Origin: a virus
Length of the DNA stretch: 29,531 nt
Direction: 5' to 3' (one strand)
IMG/VR virus record: IMGVR_UViG_3300010885_007584
Coordinates: 1-29,531 of that record
Below are positions 6,139 through 14,806 of the stretch, piece by piece; the stretch's first letter is position 1, and the number at the start of each line of letters is the position of its first letter. The notes under the pieces are model-generated. The model saw only the letters and a list, made by a program, of their open reading frames with translations, was not told the origin of the DNA and searched no databases. Position numbers and translations under genes: made by a program.

Positions 6139-6520
6139 GAAAACGATATTACACAATGATTTGAAAAAAGAGGCTTTCATTAAGGCTTTTCAGAATAACT
6201 ACGGGAACATAACTCAATCCGTTGAGGCTGCGGGTGTTTCAAGGAGTATTTACTATCAATGGGTAAAGGATGATTCTGAATTTGTTTCCAGACTTGAAGC
6301 TATTGAACCAAAGGAAATTAAGAAGGACTTTATTGAAACTGCTCTCATGCGAAAAATCCGTGAAGGGGATACGGCTGCCATAATCTTTGCAAGTAAGACT
6401 CAACTCAAGGATAGAGGGTATATCGAACGCCAGGAACTGACAGGTGCCGATGGGGATAAACTTGGAGCATTCACAGTAGAAATAATCAATGGGGCAACCG
6501 CTGAAAATACAGACAAGTAA
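6128..6520 (+). CDS. Terminase small subunit (TerS)
   Basis: A 130-residue protein. Residues of about 22-50 form a helix-turn-helix (NITQSVEAAGVSRSIYYQWV), followed by a helical segment (FIETALMRKIREGDTAAIIF) and KTQLKDRGYIERQE. This is the usual arrangement of phage TerS proteins, which recognise the packaging site and regulate the TerL motor as a ring. The gene directly precedes and overlaps terL by 32 bases, which confirms the call. The start could be either of the two adjacent Met codons at 6128 or 6131. Confidence 0.9.
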   Translation: MMGKKTILHNDLKKEAFIKAFQNNYGNITQSVEAAGVSRSIYYQWVKDDSEFVSRLEAIEPKEIKKDFIETALMRKIREGDTAAIIFASKTQLKDRGYIERQELTGADGDKLGAFTVEIINGATAENTDK

Positions 6521-7637
6521 AGTTTTCGAAATCCTCAAGGATTCGTCTTCCCGTATCACTGTGATGCAGGGCGGATCACGTAGCGGTAAAACTTACAACA
6601 TAATCCTGTGGTTTATCATCAAACTCCTTCAGGAACGGGGTAAAACGCTCTCAATTGTGAGGCAGTCACTACCAAGTATTAAGGGTTCGGTATTGCGTGA
6701 TTTCATTGAAATCCTGCTGAAAATGGGGATTTACGATGAGTCAAACCACAATAAGACCGAGCAGACTTACAACCTCAATGGGAACCTGGTTGAGTTCGTT
6801 TCCGTTGACCAACCGCATAAAATACGTGGTAGAAAGAGAACTTACTTATTCATGAACGAGTGTACAGAGATGTCTTATGAGGCATGGGTGCAGTTAACCA
6901 TGAGAACTGAAGGTAAAATCGTTCTGGATTATAATCCATCAGACATGTATCATTGGGTATTCGATAAAGTCATTCCAAGGGATGATGCAGATTTCTTCAT
7001 CACCACTTACAAAGACAATCCATTCTTGCCGAAGGAACTCGTTGCGGAGATTGAACGCCTCAAGGATGCTGATGAGAACTACTGGCTCGTCTACGGCTTA
7101 GGACAGAAAGGCAATCAGAATGACACAGTTTACACCCATTGGAGGCCAGTGACTAAGATGCCTGAAGGTGAGACGGTATACGGTTTGGACTTTGGATTTA
7201 ATAACCCATCGGCAATGGTTAAAGTTATATTTTATGATGGTGGCATTTACGCAGAGGAGATGTTGTATGAAACTAAGCTTACCACTAATGACCTTGTAGA
7301 CCGTATCAAGAATCTTGGCATATCAGCGTATGATGAGATATTCTGCGACTCAGCAGAGCCGAAGACCATTGAGGAACTTGTTAGGAATGGGTTCAATGCC
7401 AAGCCATCGAATAAAGATGTCTTTGTAGGTATTCAAAAGATAAAATCTTTACCTTTCTTTGTACTCGACACATCAGCCAATCTCATCAAGGAACTGAAAA
7501 ACTACAAGTGGAAAACTGATAAGAATGGCAAACGATTAGATGAGCCTGTGAAATTCAACGATCACGCAATTGATGGTCTCAGATATAGTGTGTATACTAA
7601 ATTAAACGCACCTCAGTTGACCTGGGGTATAATGTAA
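6489..7637 (+). CDS. Terminase large subunit (TerL)
   Basis: The 382-residue packaging motor. The N-terminal ATPase has Walker A QGGSRSGKTYN (Lys34), an RQSLPSIKGS segment, Walker B YLFMNECTE (catalytic Glu124) and the LDYNPSD coupling motif. The C-terminal RNase-H-like nuclease begins with YGLDFGFNNPSA (Asp234) and has further acidic residues in EIFCDSAEPK and in NDHAIDGLRY near the end. It docks on the portal, pumps DNA into the head using ATP and cuts the concatemer. All key residues are present. The start at 6489 overlaps terS, which fits translational coupling. Confidence 0.95.
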   Translation: MGQPLKIQTSKVFEILKDSSSRITVMQGGSRSGKTYNIILWFIIKLLQERGKTLSIVRQSLPSIKGSVLRDFIEILLKMGIYDESNHNKTEQTYNLNGNLVEFVSVDQPHKIRGRKRTYLFMNECTEMSYEAWVQLTMRTEGKIVLDYNPSDMYHWVFDKVIPRDDADFFITTYKDNPFLPKELVAEIERLKDADENYWLVYGLGQKGNQNDTVYTHWRPVTKMPEGETVYGLDFGFNNPSAMVKVIFYDGGIYAEEMLYETKLTTNDLVDRIKNLGISAYDEIFCDSAEPKTIEELVRNGFNAKPSNKDVFVGIQKIKSLPFFVLDTSANLIKELKNYKWKTDKNGKRLDEPVKFNDHAIDGLRYSVYTKLNAPQLTWGIM

Positions 7638-7641
7638 TCAT

Positions 7642-9018
7642 ATGGGTATTTTAGATATATTCAAGCGAAAAGGACTCAATCCGAATATCGGAGCGCAGCG
7701 TGAAGTTCAGACCGTTAATGGTGTTGTCCTTCAGCCGTACTACTCAGAGGCATACGTGACAGAGGGATACATGGGTAACTCCGATGTTTACTCAATTGTA
7801 ACTTTCCTTGCACGGAAAGCGGGGTCAATACCTTGGTACGTTTACAAGATGAAGCCAGGGGAGAAGGCAAAGACATCATTAGAGCGTTATAAGCAACTAT
7901 CTAAAGGTCTTCACAACAAAGGTGCGTTTGAACGTGCTTTGATGGAGAGAAAAAACGCCTATGAGGAAAACATGGTAACAGGAACTCCACTGGCTAAATT
8001 ATTGGAGAAACCGAATCCACAACAAGCACAAGACCAGTTCTTTCAGAACTTATTCGGTTACCGGATCCTCAGCGGTGAGGGTAATATCTACGGAAACGAT
8101 GGAAACATAGAGAATGGCAAATTCGTTGAACTGAACATTCTGCCAACTCAATTTCTTGAGATTTACCCTGATCCGAATGATCTTTACGGGTTATTGGGGT
8201 ATAAGCTGATGGTCGCTCAAGGTATTAACATTCCAAAGGCTAATGTCTGCCATTGGAAGTCTTGGAATCCAGACTTTAACGATGTGACACGCTCACACCT
8301 TAGAGGTGTTTCTCCACTTCGTTCAGCGTGGAAACTCTTGAGAATGTCAAATAACGCAGCGGATGCAAGTGCGAAGATGACACAAAATGGAGGAGCGAAG
8401 GGTGCGCTCGTTCCGCAGCCTGTGAATAACAACATACCACAGATGACTCCTGAACAGGCATCAATAATCCAACGTGCCATCAATGAGCGAATAAACGGCA
8501 CTGATAATAAAGGCTCTGTTGGCGTTATGCAATATCCGTACAACTATCTCAACTTTGGGTTGTCATCCATTGACATGGAACTTGTAAAGACTCTTCAGAT
8601 GACACTGCATCAATGGTGTCGGGTGTTTGGAATGCCTATTGTATTGTTCGATACTGACACTTCATCTTACAACAACTACACCAATGGTATGCGTGATCTT
8701 ATCACCAACACCATTGCACCGCTTTGTGCGGAGTTGAGGGATGAGTTGAATGCTTGGCTGGTTCCAAGATTCGGTGAAAACGTTTATATAGATTTCGACA
8801 TATCTGCACTCCCAGAACTCCAAAGCGACATGGAGAAGATGGTTGCTCAACTCAAACAAGCCGATTGGCTGACCTTTGATGAGAAACGTACTGCAATGGG
8901 TTATGAAGAAAAGGGAGGTGCTTATTCCTCATCCTATGTAAGCGGAGGCATGATGCCACTTGAGATGTCAATGATGGATTTAACGGTACCTGATGACAAT
9001 AATGGAAATGGTATATGA
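7642..9018 (+). CDS. Portal protein (HK97 family)
   Basis: A 458-residue protein starting MGILDIFKRK. The N-terminal part contains NSDVYSIVTFLARKAGSIPW and TPLAKLLEKPNP, both typical of the phage portal family; EGNIYGNDGN, RGVSPLRSAWKLL and the long helix near residues 265-285 follow in the expected order. Twelve copies form the ring through which DNA enters and leaves the head and to which TerL binds. It begins four bases after terL. The C-terminal tail is Gly/Ser/Met-rich and probably flexible. Confidence 0.93.
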   Translation: MGILDIFKRKGLNPNIGAQREVQTVNGVVLQPYYSEAYVTEGYMGNSDVYSIVTFLARKAGSIPWYVYKMKPGEKAKTSLERYKQLSKGLHNKGAFERALMERKNAYEENMVTGTPLAKLLEKPNPQQAQDQFFQNLFGYRILSGEGNIYGNDGNIENGKFVELNILPTQFLEIYPDPNDLYGLLGYKLMVAQGINIPKANVCHWKSWNPDFNDVTRSHLRGVSPLRSAWKLLRMSNNAADASAKMTQNGGAKGALVPQPVNNNIPQMTPEQASIIQRAINERINGTDNKGSVGVMQYPYNYLNFGLSSIDMELVKTLQMTLHQWCRVFGMPIVLFDTDTSSYNNYTNGMRDLITNTIAPLCAELRDELNAWLVPRFGENVYIDFDISALPELQSDMEKMVAQLKQADWLTFDEKRTAMGYEEKGGAYSSSYVSGGMMPLEMSMMDLTVPDDNNGNGI

Positions 9019-9172
9019 GAAATACCCAAAGACACAAGCCGAAAGGACTTGCTTGATAGAAAGGAGGATGATGGATGCGCTAAGGGCATCGTATAAAATA
9101 AAGTTAGAAAATGAACGCAAAGCAGCGGAAGGAATACTGGATGAAAACGGAGAGACTCAGAGCAGCTCTTGA
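9008..9172 (+). CDS. Possible small overlapping protein between portal and MuF genes
   Basis: A 54-codon frame beginning at an ATG inside the last codons of the portal gene and ending inside the MuF-like gene, which it overlaps by 62 bases. It fills an otherwise unexplained 92-base gap. The product starts MVYEKYPKTQAERTCLIERR and is mostly helical and charged. The MuF gene cannot start earlier because of an in-frame TAG at 9105-9107. I recognise no family. It may be a real miniprotein, or just a translated leader that couples portal and MuF synthesis. Confidence 0.35.
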   Translation: MVYEKYPKTQAERTCLIERRMMDALRASYKIKLENERKAAEGILDENGETQSSS

Positions 9173-9965
9173 CAAAAAGTACTTTGAGCAGGTTCAAGAA
9201 TCTGTTTGGAATACTTTCAAGAGATTCGCTCGTGACATCGAAGTAATCGGCATTGATGCTGCACGTTCACGGCTTGGATTGGATTTGTGGGACAAAGAGA
9301 TGCTCAAGATATTTGAGGCACTCTATAAAGAATCCGTTTTGCTATTTGGCAATAGTGTTTATAGGGCATTGCGAATTGAATCACAAAAGTCAGAAACATT
9401 CGGATTTAATCGTGAGTGGACTGATGTGGTGTTGGAGTTCTTGCTAAAGCAGGGGTTTGTCTTGGTGGCTGATATAACATCAACGACAAAGAAGAAACTC
9501 AATGATATAGTGACCAAAGGAATTGAGGAAGGATTAGGAGTTGATGAGATTGTGAAATTGATTCTTTCTGATGAGAACCTCGCTTATTCAGCAATGAGAG
9601 CAAGGCGCATAGTCAGAACAGAGGTGATGCGGTCAAGCAACATAGGTGCAATGAAAGGAGCGGAGGCACATGGATTTTATGTAGATAAAGAATGGATATC
9701 GGCAAGGGATAAGAGGACAAGGAGAATTCCTGATGATGAATTTGACCACGTGCAGATGGATGGAAAGGTTGTGCCGTTTGAAGAACCATTTACCTCAACG
9801 GGTAAAAAGGGTGAGCCTGTAGTGGCGATGCAGCCAGGTGATTTGTCTGCACCTCCAGGATTTACGATTAATTGCCGTTGCACTGTTGGGTTTATTCCTA
9901 AACGTGATGCCAATGGAAGATTATTAAGGAAACCAAGATTAAATGAACCTCAAATAATATCATAA
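9111..9965 (+). CDS. MuF-like head morphogenesis protein
   Basis: A 284-residue minor head protein. The C-terminal half carries the Mu gpF-type domain: MRARRIVRTEVMRSSNIGAM, then EWISARDKRTRRIPDDEFDH, DGKVVPFEEPF, and the conserved ending SAPPGFTINCRCTV. Proteins of this family bind the portal and are packaged or placed inside the procapsid, where they help head assembly. The N-terminal half is helical and lysine-rich. Its position between portal and protease is standard. An in-frame stop at 9105 fixes the start at 9111. Confidence 0.9.
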   Translation: MNAKQRKEYWMKTERLRAALDKKYFEQVQESVWNTFKRFARDIEVIGIDAARSRLGLDLWDKEMLKIFEALYKESVLLFGNSVYRALRIESQKSETFGFNREWTDVVLEFLLKQGFVLVADITSTTKKKLNDIVTKGIEEGLGVDEIVKLILSDENLAYSAMRARRIVRTEVMRSSNIGAMKGAEAHGFYVDKEWISARDKRTRRIPDDEFDHVQMDGKVVPFEEPFTSTGKKGEPVVAMQPGDLSAPPGFTINCRCTVGFIPKRDANGRLLRKPRLNEPQIIS

Positions 9966-11128
9966 TGCCGATTTCAAGGTGTGACAACGGGAAATATAGG
10001 ATAGGTGATGGTGAATGTGTATTCACCTCAAGAGCATCAGCAGAAAGAGCATATGTTGCTTATTTGGCTGAGGAGGAGGATGAGGAATATGATGGCATGA
10101 AGGAAGAAACATACAACGATTATCCAGAGGCTGCGACTAATAACGCAAAGAAAGTTCTGAAATGGAGGGAAGAATATGGTGATGAAGTAAAGGGCATGAC
10201 TGCCGTAGGTTGGAATCGTGCTAACCAATTAGCTAATAAAGAGCGTTTAAGCCGTGCAAGCATAGCCAAAATGGCTGCGTTTGAGAGGCATAGACAGAAT
10301 GCTGAAGTAGCACCCGAATTTAAAGAAACACCTTGGCGTGATAATGGTCATGTGGCTTGGCTTGGATGGGGCGGTTCAGCAGGAGTAGAATGGGCGCAAA
10401 GAAAGTTAAATCAAATAGACAATAAAAAAAGTATGATATACAATTACAAACATCAAAGCATTGATGTCAAAGATATTGATGCCAAACAAGGTATAGTCAC
10501 AGGCTATTTCTCCGCATTTGGAAATATAGACTCCGATGGTGATATTATGATGCCAGGAGCATTCAAGCGTTCAATCCAAGACTGGGGGCCAGAGGCAAAG
10601 GGAAGAGTAAAACATCTGATGAACCATGATCCGAGTAAACCACTTGGTAAAATCATTGAATTAAAAGAAGACGGCTACGGATTGTACTATCGTTCAAAGA
10701 TAGGCAGTCACAAACTTGGTCAGGACTTCATCAAGATGGTTGAGTCAGACTTAATTAAAGAACATTCAATCGGATTTCGTATTCTGCGTGAGCAAAAGAA
10801 CGCTGAAGCAAACGAGATACATGAAGTGATGCTATTCGAAGGTTCATCACTCACCGCATGGGGTGCAAATGAGGCAACTCCGATTGTGAATATGAAGTCA
10901 ATAAATGATTTAGCTGATTATAAAAATCAAATTCGTAATTTTGAGAAGTTTATTCGTGATAGTGATGTCACCGATGAAACGATTGAACTTTGTCTAATAA
11001 AAGTCAGACAACTCGCACAGGCGGTTGAAAAAATGAGTACCACGATGGTTACTGAAGAAGAGCCAGAGCAGGGAAAAGAGATAAAAGTGCCAGTGGACTC
11101 ATTTATAAACATTATAAAAAACATTTAA
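9965..11128 (+). CDS. Prohead maturation protease (S78-like) with an added N-terminal domain
   Basis: A 387-residue protein in two parts. Residues 1-155 hold a short Cys-containing segment (CDNGKYRIGDGEC) and a Trp-rich domain (VGWNRANQLA, FERHRQN, PWRDNGHVAWLGWGG) that is often seen in phage head genes; its exact role is unknown to me. Residues of about 160-330 form the HK97-type serine protease: GYFSAFGNIDSDGDIMMPGA, HLMNHDPSKPLGK (His217 or His221) and EHSIGF (Ser268), then LTAWGANEATP. The protease trims capsid and scaffold during head maturation. It starts at the last base of the MuF gene and ends two bases before the capsid gene. Confidence 0.9.
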   Translation: MPISRCDNGKYRIGDGECVFTSRASAERAYVAYLAEEEDEEYDGMKEETYNDYPEAATNNAKKVLKWREEYGDEVKGMTAVGWNRANQLANKERLSRASIAKMAAFERHRQNAEVAPEFKETPWRDNGHVAWLGWGGSAGVEWAQRKLNQIDNKKSMIYNYKHQSIDVKDIDAKQGIVTGYFSAFGNIDSDGDIMMPGAFKRSIQDWGPEAKGRVKHLMNHDPSKPLGKIIELKEDGYGLYYRSKIGSHKLGQDFIKMVESDLIKEHSIGFRILREQKNAEANEIHEVMLFEGSSLTAWGANEATPIVNMKSINDLADYKNQIRNFEKFIRDSDVTDETIELCLIKVRQLAQAVEKMSTTMVTEEEPEQGKEIKVPVDSFINIIKNI

Positions 11129-11130
11129 CA

Positions 11131-12300
11131 ATGGAAGAATTAAAAAAATTTGAGGATGCTCTTGCATCCAAACTGGCGGAGCAAAAAGCTGCCGTTTCAG
11201 CAGAAAACGAAAAGGCTGCAAAAGCCTTCGAAACACGCATTGAGCAAATCAATGAGCAACTTGTAAAGAACAACCAATCTCTTGAAGAGGCTCGTAAAGA
11301 AGCACTGGAAGCTAAAGCAGCATTGGGTAAAATCAACGCTAAGACTGAAAGCAAAGTTGCTACATCTTACGCAGAGCATATTAACGTTATCAAAGGCGAA
11401 ATTGCTAATGTAATTGAGAAAGGTTATAACGAAATCAAAAATGCTGCACGTACAAATGGTAAGGGTTTCTCAGCAGACCTTGACCTGAAAGCAGTTGGCA
11501 CTATGACCATTGCAAACAACCTTACTGGTTCTGTTTACACATCTTACGTTGACAATCCTGCACTGCGTTCATTCGTGAACCCACACCTTCGCAGCGTGTT
11601 CAACATCATCCCTGTATCAACTGGTTCAGTATCTTTCCCACGTGGTAATACCCCCACGGGAGAAGGCAGTTTTGGCAAACAATCGGAAAATACTGCTAAG
11701 CCTCAGGTGGATTATGACGTCACTGTTGTAAACACCGCATTGTCTTTCATCGCAGGATACGCTAAAGTATCTCGCCAGATGATTGATGATCTGCCTTTCC
11801 TTCAGGCTTACTTGCAGCAATCTTTAATTGAAGACTTCCAAAGAGCTGAAGATACATATTACCTGAATGCTATTGCATCTTCTGCAACCGCAGGTTCTTC
11901 TTCTGGTGCTAACACTGCCGAGAAGTTCATTGATTATCTTGCTCAGTTGGGTGCAGCGAATTGGACTGCTAATCTCGCTTTGATAACTCATGCAGGTTGG
12001 GCAGGTCTTCTGAAGACTAAGCCTGCTGACTACTCAGTACCTGGCGGTATGGTTATCGACAACAATGGTAATGTACGTATTGCGGGTGTTCCTGTTATAC
12101 CTCATAGCCTTGTAACTGCATCAAGAATGTATGTAATGGATACTACTAAGTTCGCCATTGCACAACAATCTGGACTCGCAGTAAGGTCTACTGAGTTCGA
12201 CCAAGATGACTTCATCAAGAATCTCATCACTTTCCGTTGCGAGGCTCGTTGTGAACTTCTTCAGTTCCAACCAAGCGCAGCAGTTTACGGAGCAATCTAA
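11131..12300 (+). CDS. Major capsid protein (HK97 fold) with scaffolding delta domain
   Basis: A 389-residue protein. Residues 1 to about 100 form a charged Ala/Glu/Lys coiled coil, matching the delta domain that acts as an internal scaffold and is removed by the protease upstream. The remainder follows the HK97 pattern: NPALRSFVNPHLRSVFNIIP, GSVSFPRGN (E-loop region), FIAGYAKVSRQMIDDLPFLQ (spine helix), EDFQRAEDTYYLN, and the C-terminal strand ITFRCEARCELLQFQPSAAV. Several hundred copies form the icosahedral shell. A terminator follows at 12320, as expected for a highly expressed gene. Confidence 0.95.
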   Translation: MEELKKFEDALASKLAEQKAAVSAENEKAAKAFETRIEQINEQLVKNNQSLEEARKEALEAKAALGKINAKTESKVATSYAEHINVIKGEIANVIEKGYNEIKNAARTNGKGFSADLDLKAVGTMTIANNLTGSVYTSYVDNPALRSFVNPHLRSVFNIIPVSTGSVSFPRGNTPTGEGSFGKQSENTAKPQVDYDVTVVNTALSFIAGYAKVSRQMIDDLPFLQAYLQQSLIEDFQRAEDTYYLNAIASSATAGSSSGANTAEKFIDYLAQLGAANWTANLALITHAGWAGLLKTKPADYSVPGGMVIDNNGNVRIAGVPVIPHSLVTASRMYVMDTTKFAIAQQSGLAVRSTEFDQDDFIKNLITFRCEARCELLQFQPSAAVYGAI

Positions 12301-12319
12301 TCCTGTTTCATTCTCATAC

Positions 12320-12354
12320 GGGGGAGGTGTAAAAGCCTTCCCCTATTTTTGTTT
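12320..12354 (+). terminator. Rho-independent terminator after the major capsid gene
   Basis: An 8-bp stem GGGGGAGG (12320-12327) / CCTTCCCC (12336-12343) with one G-U pair and an 8-base loop is followed by TATTTTTGTTTT. It separates the head operon from the methyltransferase gene. The loop contains one copy of GGTGTAAA, the iteron sequence, probably by chance. Confidence 0.75.
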
Positions 12355-12355
12355 T

Positions 12356-12844
12356 ATGCCATATTCATACGATTATTTCAAAGAAGAGTTTTACCACCAC
12401 ATGAAATCTACTTTCCCCGTTGGAATGTATATTTTGGATGTCGGTGCAGGGTCTGGTCAGTATGGTAAAAATCTAAATAGTAAATTTGAGATTGATGCTC
12501 TTGAAATCTTCAGACCATATGTTGAAGAGTTTAATTTAAAAACAATTTACGATAACGTAATTATAGGTGATATACGGGAGTTTGATACCAAAGGTTATGA
12601 TTATGTAATCATGGGTGATATCTTAGAGCATTTGACCTATGATGAAGCCACAGAGGTACTCAATGGGATAAAGTGTAAATATATGTTTGCCGTACCCTAT
12701 AAAATGAAACAAGGCGAAATAAACGGAAACATACATGAAACGCATCACCAAGATGATTTGACACATGATTTGGTATTGGAAAGATATAAAGATGTTAGAT
12801 GTCTATTTAGGAATTTAGACTATGGGTATTATGCAAACTATTAA
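12356..12844 (+). CDS. SAM-dependent methyltransferase (class I)
   Basis: A 162-residue protein from the ATG at 12356. Upstream in-frame codons run through the terminator and the capsid gene and are rejected. Motif I is ILDVGAGSGQYG (residues 26-37). An acidic strand ends the next unit (IDALEIF), and YDYVIMGDILEHL carries the D-x-L-EH motif common in small-molecule and sugar methyltransferases. The core is short, with no obvious target-recognition domain, so a DNA methyltransferase is unlikely. With the glycosyltransferase behind it (two bases away), it probably modifies a glycan, either on the virion or on the host surface. It looks more AT-rich than the capsid gene before it. Confidence 0.8.
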   Translation: MPYSYDYFKEEFYHHMKSTFPVGMYILDVGAGSGQYGKNLNSKFEIDALEIFRPYVEEFNLKTIYDNVIIGDIREFDTKGYDYVIMGDILEHLTYDEATEVLNGIKCKYMFAVPYKMKQGEINGNIHETHHQDDLTHDLVLERYKDVRCLFRNLDYGYYANY

Positions 12845-12846
12845 AT

Positions 12847-13821
12847 ATGAAAATACTTGCATCGATTCATTTATATCCACCTCAACATAATTGTGGTGCT
12901 GAGTATATGCTGCATGGAATACTAAAACACTTACAATCTGAAGGGCATCAGATTAAAATATTACTACATCAAGCGAATCATTATAAAATAACAAATAATT
13001 ACGTTTTTGATGACATTGATGTATTCCCACCGAATGCAAATGTCATTGATGGCTTAATGAGATGGTCAGATGTAGTATTTACCCATTTGGATTACACACG
13101 TTGGACAATTCACACCGCTAAACTTTATCGGAAACCAGTATTTCACCTTATACACAATTCACATCCGTACCCTGAAATTATTGATGCTGAAAATAAGCAG
13201 CACATTATTTATAATTCTTTGTGGTTAAAAGACCTATTGAATTACAAATATCCTAATTTTGTATTAACCCCACCTTGCGACTATCGTTTCTACGATACTA
13301 ATACTGACACTTCTAAGAATAATTACATTACACTAATAAACTTAAACGAAAACAAAGGGGGTAAGGTCTTTGCAGATATTGCCCGTGCGATGCCACATAA
13401 ACAATTTTTAGGTGTTCTTGGTTCATATGATGAGCAAGTAACCGAAAATCTGCCAAATGTGACATATTTTAAAAATAGTCCGAACATACTTGATGCTTAC
13501 AAGCAAACTCGAATTTTGCTCATGCCATCGCATTATGAGAGTTGGGGCAGAACGGCAACAGAGGCAATGAGTAGCGGTATTCCTGTGATTTGTACTGAGG
13601 CGGATGGTTTAAAGGAAAACTGCGGTAAGGCAGGTATATACATTAAAAACAGAACCGATGTTAAGGAATGGGTCAGAAGAATTACTGAACTTGATGAAGA
13701 AAAAGCCTATCAAGGAGCATCAAGAAAAGCAAAAGCAAGGTCAAGAGAACACGATCCGAGAGAAGCACTCAATCACTTTAGCACTTGGTTCAAAGAAAAA
13801 GTACAACAATGGTATACATAA
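12847..13821 (+). CDS. GT-B glycosyltransferase (GT4/GT1-like)
   Basis: A 324-residue protein. The N-terminal Rossmann domain begins MKILASIHLYPPQHNCGAEY, with the Gly-Ala-Glu pattern of family 4 enzymes. The C-terminal nucleotide-sugar domain holds ENKGGKVFADIA, LLMPSHYESWGRTATEAM with the E-x7-E motif (Glu231, Glu239), and SSGIPVICTEADGLKENCG. It would transfer a sugar from a nucleotide donor. Placed between capsid and connector genes with a methyltransferase, it may decorate capsid or tail proteins, or alter the host glycan to block superinfection. No transmembrane segment is seen. Confidence 0.88.
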   Translation: MKILASIHLYPPQHNCGAEYMLHGILKHLQSEGHQIKILLHQANHYKITNNYVFDDIDVFPPNANVIDGLMRWSDVVFTHLDYTRWTIHTAKLYRKPVFHLIHNSHPYPEIIDAENKQHIIYNSLWLKDLLNYKYPNFVLTPPCDYRFYDTNTDTSKNNYITLINLNENKGGKVFADIARAMPHKQFLGVLGSYDEQVTENLPNVTYFKNSPNILDAYKQTRILLMPSHYESWGRTATEAMSSGIPVICTEADGLKENCGKAGIYIKNRTDVKEWVRRITELDEEKAYQGASRKAKARSREHDPREALNHFSTWFKEKVQQWYT

Positions 13822-14366
13822 ATAGCGTAGTTATTCAAGCCGATGCCGTTGCAGAGCCTGTGAGCAGGACTGATGCAAAGAATTGGATGCGAATTGACTA
13901 CACCACCGATGATACTTTAATTGACAACCTAATCTCCGCTGCGAGGCAGCACTTAGAGAAATTAACAGGAAGGTCATTTGCGAATAAGCTAATTCAAGCC
14001 AATGTTGAATGCACTGGCAATAATCCACGTGTATGGATAATTGATTTACCATATTCTCCTTTAGTCTGCGTTAATAGTGTGACGATGAAAGAAGGGATAA
14101 ATGACAATGAGGCTTTGACTGCGAATGATGACTATGAGGTGATAGGTGGTAAATTGTGGTTGTATATCCCAGGCACCTACACTGTTACTTACCAAGCAGG
14201 ATACGGGACACTTCCAAATGATTTAAGGAATGATATACTTACTCTTGTTGCTTGGATGTATGAAAACAGAGGCAAGAAGATGAATGCTGATCCAAGGCAA
14301 TCTATTTCGCAATATCCTTCATGGGAAGGTTTGAATTATCACCAATATAGGCAAGTAGTTATATAA
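13809..14366 (+). CDS. Head-tail connector (gp6-like)
   Basis: A 185-residue protein from the ATG at 13809. A start at 13785 would add eight residues that merely reread the glycosyltransferase end. The segment TDAKNWMRIDYTTDDTLIDN, then LISAARQHLEKLTGRS, is the signature of HK97 gp6-type connectors. The family usually ends in a helix such as ILTLVAWMYENRG, seen here near residue 150. The protein forms a ring below the portal and helps close the head. It overlaps the glycosyltransferase by 13 bases and abuts the next gene. Confidence 0.9.
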   Translation: MVYINSVVIQADAVAEPVSRTDAKNWMRIDYTTDDTLIDNLISAARQHLEKLTGRSFANKLIQANVECTGNNPRVWIIDLPYSPLVCVNSVTMKEGINDNEALTANDDYEVIGGKLWLYIPGTYTVTYQAGYGTLPNDLRNDILTLVAWMYENRGKKMNADPRQSISQYPSWEGLNYHQYRQVVI

Positions 14367-14806
14367 TGGCTAAAGGATTTAACATACAGGTAAATGACAG
14401 AGCAATTAACAATATAGTTAAAAAGTATAAAACACTTGTTAATGATGCTGCCGTTGAAATTGATATGGAATTAGCTGCTCATGGTGAGGATATGGCAAGG
14501 AGTGCAAAGAATCTTGCACCAGTTGACACAGGAAGATTGAGGGCATCAATAAGTCTGAAGAAAGACCAATTTATGAGTTATCAGCTTGTTGCACAAACGA
14601 AATACGCTGCTTATCATGAGTTCGGTACAGGTACATTGTATGAGGCTCCTGAGTATTCTGAATGGCAAGATTTAGCATCAAAGTTCAAAGGAAAAGGTAT
14701 CAGACCTGTGAACATCCCTGCAAGACCATTCATGCGCCCAAGTATTTTGGCTTACTGGCCTAAATTCAAAACAAGAGTTATTGAGGTGCTAAAAATGTAT
14801 AAATGA
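14366..14806 (+). CDS. HK97 gp10-like head-tail joining protein
   Basis: A 146-residue protein with the family pattern: ARSAKNLAPVDTGRLRASIS near residues 50-70, YAAYHEFGTGT near 90, and PARPFMRPSI near 120. Proteins of this family take part in head-tail joining and neck formation. It starts at the last base of the connector gene and overlaps the following gene by four bases (ATGA). Confidence 0.9.
   Translation: MAKGFNIQVNDRAINNIVKKYKTLVNDAAVEIDMELAAHGEDMARSAKNLAPVDTGRLRASISLKKDQFMSYQLVAQTKYAAYHEFGTGTLYEAPEYSEWQDLASKFKGKGIRPVNIPARPFMRPSILAYWPKFKTRVIEVLKMYK

Noticed and set aside
12326-12333. Single iteron word GGTGTAAA in the capsid terminator loop
   Set aside because: One 8-base match in a loop is not evidence of a second origin element. 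It is recorded only as a coincidence.
12206-12355. 50-residue N-terminal extension of the methyltransferase
   Set aside because: It would read through the capsid gene end and the terminator hairpin. Motif I spacing fits a start at 12356.
12484-12491. TAAATTTG promoter-like box inside the methyltransferase gene
   Set aside because: No TTG is found 19-21 bases upstream and no gene starts after it. AT-rich DNA gives such boxes by chance.
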